Shown here in pieces: positions 54,597-64,000 of a stretch of 64,000 bases of DNA. Every line of letters starts with the position of its first letter. Position 1 is the stretch's first letter. The notes under the pieces were generated by a model. That model was not told where the DNA came from. It did no database searches and was given only the letters and a program-made list of their open reading frames with translations. This DNA is from an uncultured Sphaerochaeta sp. (GTDB taxonomy: Bacteria; Spirochaetota; Spirochaetia; Sphaerochaetales; Sphaerochaetaceae), in assembly GCF_963667405.1 (NCBI RefSeq), contig NZ_OY763408.1, positions 1,511,757 through 1,575,756 of the forward strand. The letters are read 5' to 3'. Made by a program: the position numbers and the translations under genes.

Positions 54597-56927
54597 ATGA
54601 AAACACAGACACAAGAGAAGACTTCCCTGATTCTCCACGGGCATTTCTATCAGCCCCCACGAGAGAATCCCAGGACAGGAATCATCGGCAAGCAGCTCTC
54701 TGCAAGCCCCTTCCCGGACTGGAACGAACGGATTCATGCTGATTGCTACAGTGCAAACAGCCACTCCCGCTATCTCTCGGGAGTACGAAGAATCCTCAGC
54801 ATGACCAACAACTACGCCTATATCAGTTTCAACTTCGGTCCCACCCTTCTCAGCTGGATGGAGAAGCGACACCCGAATACCTATGCCCTGATCCAGGAAG
54901 CCGACCGGCAGAGCATGGAGCGATTGGGCCATGGCAATGCAATCGCGCAGGCGTACAACCACTCCATCCTTCCCCTAGCCTCCAGACCAGATGCAAAGGA
55001 CCAGATCCTCTGGGGTCTGGATGACTTTTCCCGCCGTTTCGGCCGTGATGCGGAAGGCTTGTGGCTTCCCGAGACCGCAATCAACCCGATGGTCATCGAC
55101 TTGCTTGGGGAAGCAGGGGTGCAGTATGTCATCCTCTCTCCCTGGCAGTGCAAGGCACTCAAGACGGAAAAGGGTCAGATGGTTGAACTGGGCGGCAAGC
55201 CGGCCCCTTACGGCAGGCCGTTCAAGCTTGTGGGAGAGAAGGGAAACACCATCAACGCATTTTTCTACAACCCCCAGCTTGCCGAGGGCATCAGCTTCGG
55301 TCACTACCTCAGGGATGCAGACATGCTCTATGAGCGTTTGCTGACCATTGCCAAAACCGAAGGACAGCATTTGATCCATACGGCAACCGACGGAGAGATC
55401 TACGGGCACCACGAGCCGTACGGAGACATGGCTTTGGCAGCCCTGATCAAGAAAGTCCAGGATCGCGAGGATTTCCAGTTCACCAATTATGCGACGTATC
55501 TGGAGAAGCATCCTGCCACCGAAACGGCATATCTTCACGATGGTGAGGAAGCGAAGGGCACCAGCTGGTCGTGCAGCCACGGTGTTTCCCGATGGTATCG
55601 CGACTGCGGTTGCCATACCGGTGGGGATGATGGGTGGAACCAGAAGTGGAGAACTCCCCTGCGGCAAGCCTTCGACCACCTGGCAGGCAAGCTCGATGCC
55701 ATATTTGAGACAGAGGTGGTAAACCTGCTTGGCAGGGAGGTGAAGGCCAGGGAACTGTTGCACAGCTTCTCCCCTGCCATTCTCGAACATGATGACATGG
55801 ATACATTCCTCAGCCGGCATACCCAGGATCCCGATACCAGGAAGGCGCTGGCCAAGCTCTTGCTGGGCCAGAAATACAAACATTTCTCATTCACCAGTTG
55901 CGGGTGGTTTTTCAATGACCTTGCAGGGCTCGAGCCCAGGCAGAACATCGTCTACGCCCTTATGGCCCTGCGCCTATACGAGGGGTTCACCAAGGAGAGC
56001 CTGCTGGAGATCTTGCTGGAAGACCTGCAGAAGGCAAAAGCAAACCGCAAGCAGGATGGAACAGGCAGGACCTTGGCCCTTGAAGCCCTGAAAGAGCTCA
56101 GCGGAGAGGTTGAGGCAGCTCTCTTCTTCACCCTCAATCGACGCATAACGCTGCACGATGACTTTGAGGAAAGCTACGGGTACTTCAGGTTGGTTGAGGT
56201 CAAGCATCAGGATGCAGAAACCATGGTGCTGGCCATCAGCAACAAGCAGTCTCTGGACGACTACCTGTGTACGGTCATCGATCCCCACCCTGAGGCTGCG
56301 GTGCTGCAGTACACCATCACCATACAAAGCCGGCATGAGGAGAACCAGACCTACTTCCTCACTCATGAGGACATTCCCTTGAGAATGCGCGACCTCTTGT
56401 TCACGCAGATTGACCGGAATGTCTGCATGCTTGACGAAAAGCAGATCAAGGAGCTCTCCCATAATCTCTATTACTATGCAAGTTTGGCAAAACACGTTCC
56501 CTATCTGCCGATGGGCTCGCTGTACCAACAGTTGATAGGCTCCTCATTGAGTGCCATCAAGAGCCTGTTCACGTACGGAACGCTTACGATGTGGGATGAG
56601 TTCAAATCTGATTTTGAGCTGATGCTCGACTTCTTCCTCAAGTATGGCAAGCAACCGGATCTCGAACTGATCGCCTCCATCTTCGATTCCGAGATGACCA
56701 ATATGGCGAAGAAGGTCAAGACCTACGGCCTGAGCAATGCGAACATCCGGTTCATGCTGGAATTTCTGGAAATTGTGCGGGAGAAGCGCTTCCAGCCTGA
56801 CCTCACCGCCATTCAGGATGCTGTCTATCCCTATCTGTGCATGCAGAAAAAGACAGAAAGCAATACTGACATCGCCCTGATCAATGCATTGGGAAAGGTG
56901 CTGAACTTCGATCTCATCCTTTGCTAG
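54597..56927 (+). CDS. GH57-family protein with DUF3536 region
   Basis: A 776-residue cytoplasmic protein. The N-terminal GH57 barrel (about 10-330) has HGHFYQPPRENP, likely nucleophile Glu159 in LWLPETAIN and Asp265 in TATDGEIYGHHEPYGD. The long C-terminal region matches the DUF3536 layout (WSCSHGVSRWYRDCGC, then a helical part). Activity is probably on alpha-glucans but is not known. The ATG at 54597 fits the promoter; upstream in-frame codons would overlap the deoD start. Together with the GH57 branching enzyme and DUF4912 gene on the other side of deoD it forms a small alpha-glucan locus. Confidence 0.88.
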   Translation: MKTQTQEKTSLILHGHFYQPPRENPRTGIIGKQLSASPFPDWNERIHADCYSANSHSRYLSGVRRILSMTNNYAYISFNFGPTLLSWMEKRHPNTYALIQEADRQSMERLGHGNAIAQAYNHSILPLASRPDAKDQILWGLDDFSRRFGRDAEGLWLPETAINPMVIDLLGEAGVQYVILSPWQCKALKTEKGQMVELGGKPAPYGRPFKLVGEKGNTINAFFYNPQLAEGISFGHYLRDADMLYERLLTIAKTEGQHLIHTATDGEIYGHHEPYGDMALAALIKKVQDREDFQFTNYATYLEKHPATETAYLHDGEEAKGTSWSCSHGVSRWYRDCGCHTGGDDGWNQKWRTPLRQAFDHLAGKLDAIFETEVVNLLGREVKARELLHSFSPAILEHDDMDTFLSRHTQDPDTRKALAKLLLGQKYKHFSFTSCGWFFNDLAGLEPRQNIVYALMALRLYEGFTKESLLEILLEDLQKAKANRKQDGTGRTLALEALKELSGEVEAALFFTLNRRITLHDDFEESYGYFRLVEVKHQDAETMVLAISNKQSLDDYLCTVIDPHPEAAVLQYTITIQSRHEENQTYFLTHEDIPLRMRDLLFTQIDRNVCMLDEKQIKELSHNLYYYASLAKHVPYLPMGSLYQQLIGSSLSAIKSLFTYGTLTMWDEFKSDFELMLDFFLKYGKQPDLELIASIFDSEMTNMAKKVKTYGLSNANIRFMLEFLEIVREKRFQPDLTAIQDAVYPYLCMQKKTESNTDIALINALGKVLNFDLILC

Positions 56928-57205
56928 GGTTCGATGAGGTCCTTGAGGGAGGGATCGTCCTCCATCGCCCTGCGTGCATAGGAGCAGAGCGGGGCGATGG
57001 TGCACCCTTCCTTGCGGGCCTTCTGGGCCGCCATGTTGACCAGCACCTTTGCAATTCCCTGCCCCCTCAGCTGCGGCGATACATAGGTGTGATCAATGGC
57101 ATACGTCTTCTCATTGAGCTTGCGCATGGTAATCCTTGCCAACGGCATCTGGTTCGGTTCGCCGTAGGCAAACCCCTGGTCCTGCGAATAATACTCCATA
57201 CTCAT
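56924..57205 (-). CDS. Small GNAT N-acetyltransferase (YjdJ-like)
   Basis: A 93-residue minimal GNAT domain with the acetyl-CoA loop QLRGQGIAKVLV (about 45-56) and the preceding DHTYVSP strand, followed by EGCTIAPLCSYARRAM. This compact YjdJ-type form acts on unknown small targets. It ends four bases inside the convergent DUF3536/GH57 gene and begins over the recN stop (ATGA), so it belongs to the recN operon. Confidence 0.85.
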   Translation of the reverse strand: MSMEYYSQDQGFAYGEPNQMPLARITMRKLNEKTYAIDHTYVSPQLRGQGIAKVLVNMAAQKARKEGCTIAPLCSYARRAMEDDPSLKDLIEP

Positions 57206-58878
57206 GGTGTCTCCTGCAAGAGTTTCTTTGCGTGTTCCAGACTCTCTGGACTGTTATCATCGCCGCTGAGCATGCGTGCGATCTCCTTTTGGCGTGCATC
57301 GCCCTTCACAATCCTGATCGTCGAATAACTCATCTGGTTCCGGATATCCTTGCTTACCACAAACTGGGTATCGGCCTTGCTTGCAATGGAAGCAAGATGG
57401 GTGATGACGATAACCTGATGGGTGCGGCCTAGATGTACCAGCTGTTGGGCAACAGCCAGGGCCACGCTGCCCCCGATCCCTGCGTCGACTTCGTCGAAAA
57501 TGAGCGTCGGAATGCTGTCACTTTCTGCCAACGAGGTTTTCACCGCCAGCATGATCCTGGAAAGCTCTCCCCCACTGGCGACATCCTTGATTGAGCGCAT
57601 GGGAAGGCCGGGGTTTGCACAGATGGCAAAACTGACATCATCACTGCCGCTAGGGCCTGGCTCGGTCTCCTGGAAGAGAATCGAGAACCGTGCCTCTTTC
57701 ATGCCCAGGCTTTTCAGCCGTTGCTCGACGTCCTCCTGCAAACGTTGTGCAGCCTCCCTTCGCTTGGTACGCAAAACCAATGCGGCATTTGCCAGTTCCT
57801 GGTTTGCCAGGGATATCTGTTTTTCGAGCTTGCTGAGAAGTATCTCCCCCTCTTCGGAGAGGTTGAGCTTCTGCTGGCTCTCGGCGAGGAAGGCAAGCAC
57901 AGCGTCCAGACTGTATCCATACTTCTTTTTCAGGCGTTGCAAGAGTGCAAGCCGCCCCTGAAGACGGTCAAGCTCCGCCTCGCTGTAACTCATTCCCCCC
58001 AGATAATCACGGAGTGACTCGTAGATGTCTTCCAGCTCAATACTCGCACTTTCCAACCGCTGGGCATATGCTGAGAGCGAGGGATCGCCTTTTTGGGCAT
58101 GCTCCAACTGGGTCTTCGCTTGGTGAAGTTGGGACAACGCACCTTGGGTGTTCTCTCCACCGCCATGCAGCAGTTCCATACAAAGACTCAACGCATCATA
58201 GATCTGCTCAAACGAGGCAATGCGGCGTACCTGTTCCTGGATATCCTCATCTTCGCCGGATTTTGGCCCGACTTTCACGATCTCATCCACAGCAAACCGA
58301 AGATAGTCCTCTTCCCGTTTGGAAGCTTCCATCTTCTCCAGATACTGACGGTATTGTGTTTTCAGTTCAACGACACGCTCATAACAGATGCGATAGGATC
58401 CCTTCTGCTCACCTACCGAGCCGAACGAATCGAGGACAGCCAACTGATGAGCGCTGGAGAGAAGACTCTGATGATCGCGCTGAGCGCTGATATCCAGCAG
58501 CTCGCTGGTGATCAGGGCAAGGTCGCTCCGGGTGCAGAGTCTTCCGCACATGGTGATGGAGGATCTTCCGTTGCTCTTGATCGTACGAGAGACAAGCAAG
58601 GTGTCATCCTCCAGCTCCAATTGCTCCCGTTCAAGAAAGGAGCCAAGGTGGGGAGGCACGGGCGAGTGGACAAAGAAACTGGCACTTACCGTTGCCGAAT
58701 CGCATCCGCTGCGGATCGACTGAACCTCGGTCTTCTCTCCCAAGAGAAGAGAGAGTGCTCCCAGGATGATGGACTTACCGGCACCCGTCTCACCGGTGAT
58801 TACGGAAAAGCCCTTCTCAAGTTCCAGAACACTGTCTTCGATCAGGGCATAATTATGAATCTCAAGCCGTTCAAGCAT
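57202..58878 (-). CDS. recN: DNA repair protein RecN
   Basis: A 558-residue SMC-like repair ATPase acting on double-strand breaks. Walker A GETGAGKS (29-36) and Walker B with the D-loop (TLIFDEVDAGIGG) flank a coiled-coil middle. The signature ASGGELSRIMLAVK is present. It overlaps nadK by eight bases. Standard length. Confidence 0.97.
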   Translation of the reverse strand: MLERLEIHNYALIEDSVLELEKGFSVITGETGAGKSIILGALSLLLGEKTEVQSIRSGCDSATVSASFFVHSPVPPHLGSFLEREQLELEDDTLLVSRTIKSNGRSSITMCGRLCTRSDLALITSELLDISAQRDHQSLLSSAHQLAVLDSFGSVGEQKGSYRICYERVVELKTQYRQYLEKMEASKREEDYLRFAVDEIVKVGPKSGEDEDIQEQVRRIASFEQIYDALSLCMELLHGGGENTQGALSQLHQAKTQLEHAQKGDPSLSAYAQRLESASIELEDIYESLRDYLGGMSYSEAELDRLQGRLALLQRLKKKYGYSLDAVLAFLAESQQKLNLSEEGEILLSKLEKQISLANQELANAALVLRTKRREAAQRLQEDVEQRLKSLGMKEARFSILFQETEPGPSGSDDVSFAICANPGLPMRSIKDVASGGELSRIMLAVKTSLAESDSIPTLIFDEVDAGIGGSVALAVAQQLVHLGRTHQVIVITHLASIASKADTQFVVSKDIRNQMSYSTIRIVKGDARQKEIARMLSGDDNSPESLEHAKKLLQETP

Positions 58879-59734
58879 GGAAGCCTCCTCCAGACCAATT
58901 CAGTTTATCACGGAGTACTTCTATGTAATTGCGTCGTTTGCTTGTAACCAGAAGAGCCTTGCTGCGCGATTTCTCCACAACGATGACATCTTCCTCCATC
59001 AGGGTGAAGTTCTGCTGGCCATCAAGGGAAAGTGACAGGCCCGTTCTCTGGCCGGAGGGAATGGTGATGGTGATGTTCGACTCCCCACTGACCACCAACG
59101 GCCGGTTGGAGAGCGTGAAGGGGCAGATTGGGGTGATGATGAGCGTGGAAAGGTCAACATCAAGGATGGGACCGCCTGCTGCCAAACTGTAGCCGGTCGA
59201 TCCGGTGGGGGTTGCCACGATGATACCGTCTGAGCGGAAATAGCCGGCCTCGGTATCACCGATGCGCAAGGCCATGCTGATCACCTTGCTGATGCCACTG
59301 GACGAGACAACCATTTCATTGAGTGCATGGGCATGGAAAACCTTGGCTCCCTCCCGGATCACCGACACCCGTATCATCAACCTGCGGCTGATGCAATTCT
59401 TTCCCTCAAGATAGAAATCAATGGCTTCCTGCCACTCATCAACCGAGATTTCGGTGATGAATCCAAACGTTCCCAGGTTGATGGCCAGGATGGGGATGCC
59501 ATGGTCCTGCAGGTAGCGTGCACAATACAGTACGGTTCCATCCCCGCCCAAGCAGATGACAAGATCGGTACCCTTTTCCACCTGCAGGACTTCGTCCTCA
59601 GCGTTGGTGCGGAAGATGGTGCTGGCAATCCCCTTGTTCAGCAAGTAGTCCGCTATGGTCTGCGACAAGGTATGCGAAGCTTCCTTTCTCCAGTTCGCGA
59701 TGATGAGCACGCGCTGTACTGACCGTTGTTCCAT
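58871..59734 (-). CDS. nadK: NAD kinase
   Basis: A 287-residue enzyme phosphorylating NAD to NADP with ATP or polyphosphate. Signature motifs: CLGGDGTVLY (GGDG at 63-66), the NE motif in HALNEMVV, and ATPTGSTGYSLAAGG. The nadK-recN order is common in bacteria. It starts ten bases behind the DegT-like gene. Confidence 0.96.
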   Translation of the reverse strand: MEQRSVQRVLIIANWRKEASHTLSQTIADYLLNKGIASTIFRTNAEDEVLQVEKGTDLVICLGGDGTVLYCARYLQDHGIPILAINLGTFGFITEISVDEWQEAIDFYLEGKNCISRRLMIRVSVIREGAKVFHAHALNEMVVSSSGISKVISMALRIGDTEAGYFRSDGIIVATPTGSTGYSLAAGGPILDVDLSTLIITPICPFTLSNRPLVVSGESNITITIPSGQRTGLSLSLDGQQNFTLMEEDVIVVEKSRSKALLVTSKRRNYIEVLRDKLNWSGGGFHA

Positions 59735-59744
59735 AGGTGACTCC

Positions 59745-60776
59745 TTAGCTCAGGTGCGAGATGACTTTCATGAGCAATTCTACATCCGATTGCTTCAGAA
59801 AGGGATAGATGGGGAGCGAAATTGCCCTGAGAAAGGGCGGCAGTGCATTCGGAAAGAGATCGAATCGATCACTGTGTTCTGTTGCCAGGCTGCCCGAAAA
59901 GGTTTTCCTTGCCGATACCTGATACTTGTTCGCAAATTTGATCGCATCCTCTGCACGGGAATCGAGCACGGTACAAAAGCCAAACCCATTGCTCAGGAAA
60001 TCGATGTTCCCGATCCCATAGAGCTTGTTTGGTGTTTTCAGGAGGGCCTTGGAGAAGAGTGAGTAAAACTCCCTGCGTTTTGCCAATTGGTCGCCGAGGG
60101 TGGCAAGCTGGATGATCCCAAGCGCTGCATTCATGTCGGGCAGTTCGGTATACGCCTTTGCAAACCCCAATTTGTCATCAATCACGGCATCCCACTTCTC
60201 ATCATGATAGACCAGTGCAGCGCCGCCGGCGGTGCTCACCACCCCATCCTCTTCGAAGGCACAGACAACCAGATCACCAAAGCTGCCTGAAGAAGTTTCC
60301 TCATATTTGCTTCCCAGACTCTGGGTACAATCCTCAATGACGGGGATGCCGAATTGCCGATAGTCGCACCCATAGGGAATCTGACACATCGGTTCATGGA
60401 CCAACAGGGCTTCACACCCTTCGTTGGCAAGCCTGAGCGCCTCCTGCTGGGAAAGACATCCGTGTTCACTGTCAGTATCCCCAAGCACAAGGACAAGCCC
60501 CAGCTGGTCTGCAACCCACTGGTAGAGCAGAGGAGAGAGTGCACTTACGCCAACTTTTGCCCCAGGGCCAAGGTTGCATGACTGCAAGGCAAGGCGCAGC
60601 GCATCCACATAGGAACGGAGGGCGAATCCGCCTTTTGCTCCGATGAGCGTACAGAACTGCCGCAAAAACTCATTCTTGCGCTCGCCTGGACCGATTCTCT
60701 CATCGACCATGGTCTGCAGTACCGCATCCATGTCTTTTCTGCGAAGGGTGGGTTTGAAGAAGGGAATCAATGCCAC
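59745..60776 (-). CDS. DegT/DnrJ/EryC1-like protein lacking the PLP lysine
   Basis: A 343-residue protein with the fold of sugar aminotransferases (DegT/DnrJ/EryC1). The opening IPFFKPTLRRKDMDAVLQTM and the cofactor-ring block VIEDCTQSLGSKYE (Asp149) are conserved. The block that normally reads SFHxxKxxxxGEGG is VVCAFEEDGVVSTAGG, placing Asp177 where the Schiff-base lysine should be. It is probably not a transaminase; it may bind a nucleotide sugar or regulate. Start is GTG at 60776 with GGAGG five bases upstream. First gene of the nadK-recN-GNAT operon, next to the rRNA genes. Confidence 0.82.
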   Translation of the reverse strand: MALIPFFKPTLRRKDMDAVLQTMVDERIGPGERKNEFLRQFCTLIGAKGGFALRSYVDALRLALQSCNLGPGAKVGVSALSPLLYQWVADQLGLVLVLGDTDSEHGCLSQQEALRLANEGCEALLVHEPMCQIPYGCDYRQFGIPVIEDCTQSLGSKYEETSSGSFGDLVVCAFEEDGVVSTAGGAALVYHDEKWDAVIDDKLGFAKAYTELPDMNAALGIIQLATLGDQLAKRREFYSLFSKALLKTPNKLYGIGNIDFLSNGFGFCTVLDSRAEDAIKFANKYQVSARKTFSGSLATEHSDRFDLFPNALPPFLRAISLPIYPFLKQSDVELLMKVISHLS

Positions 60777-60826
60777 AGAAGCCTCCTCTGCGCAAGTATA
60801 GCCGTAAATGAGAGCAATAGGAAGGG

Positions 60827-60853
60827 CAAAAAAGAACCCTCCACGAAGGAGGG
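60827..60853 (-). terminator. rRNA operon terminator
   Basis: Minus-strand stem CCCTCC/GGAGGG with a 5-base TTCG-containing loop, followed by TTCTTTTTTG, about 40 bases beyond the 5S gene. A pyrimidine-rich stretch between the two may also serve termination. Confidence 0.8.
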
Positions 60854-60891
60854 CTGCAGCATAAGGCTGAAGGGAAAAGAAGAAAAAAAGA

Positions 60892-61007
<116 letters not shown>

Positions 61008-61079
61008 GGCCAACGCCTGGGAGCGCGAGAAGCCTCGCACGACCGGCCTTGGCAGCCCATGGGACTGGAACGATGATAT

Positions 61080-64000
<2,921 letters not shown>

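Overview
The window looks like a chromosomal segment of a spirochaete, most likely of the Sphaerochaeta group. This is inferred from gene content and order: a stand-alone groES, a dcw cluster joined to xerD/dprA/xerC/hslVU, a GH57/DUF4912 pair, and a TRAP binding protein whose signal peptide runs into a GEKE-type mature end. No database search was possible, so the genus is tentative. Housekeeping genes dominate. The accessory material is sugar-acid catabolism near the left end and one insertion sequence.

Left part (1-19029): three sugar-acid modules. (a) A minus-strand operon runs from a LacI-type regulator (start 9077) through a TRAP transporter (dctP, dctQ, dctM), an alpha/beta hydrolase, an RraA-family protein, a two-subunit UxaA-type dehydratase and an SDR reductase to uxaC, which runs off the left edge. 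The plausible route is uronate -> (UxaC) -> keto-uronate -> (SDR) -> aldonate -> (UxaA) -> 2-keto-3-deoxygluconate. Two LacI-type palindromes lie in the divergent promoter region. (b) An enolase-superfamily dehydratase/racemase faces a GntR regulator and a metal-dependent amidohydrolase. (c) A gntR-kduI-kduD operon handles unsaturated uronate products; kduI and kduD are visibly richer in GC than their neighbours. Between (b) and (c) lie a tRNA-Thr(CGT) and ppdK.

Middle (19113-30428): a complete IS4-family element (1728 bp, 12-bp target duplication) sits inside what was the intrinsic terminator of a group-2 sigma factor gene. That sigma gene has a near-perfect -24/-12 (sigma-54) promoter. A sigma-54 activator with its cognate soluble histidine kinase lies about 4 kb away, inside an operon murG-cvpA-delta'-ntrB-ntrC-dinG. 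This suggests an RpoN-to-alternative-sigma cascade like the one known in Borrelia. A hypothetical gene and groES sit between them.

Right part (30605-60776): secA; a degenerate LytM/LysM envelope protein divergent from an FtsI-type transpeptidase; then a long minus-strand division and envelope operon from mraZ at 51129 down to an FlhF-like GTPase at 36236 (mraZ-rsmH-ftsL-murF-mraY-ftsW-ftsQ-ftsA-ftsZ-xerD-tauE-dprA-xerC-hslV-hslU-flhF-like). Beyond it are two GH57 enzymes with a DUF4912 protein and deoD, then a GNAT-recN-nadK-DegT-like group. The DegT-like protein appears to have lost its PLP lysine.

The window ends in the 5S gene and nearly all of a 23S rRNA gene, both on the minus strand. 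No CRISPR array, prophage or riboswitch was seen.
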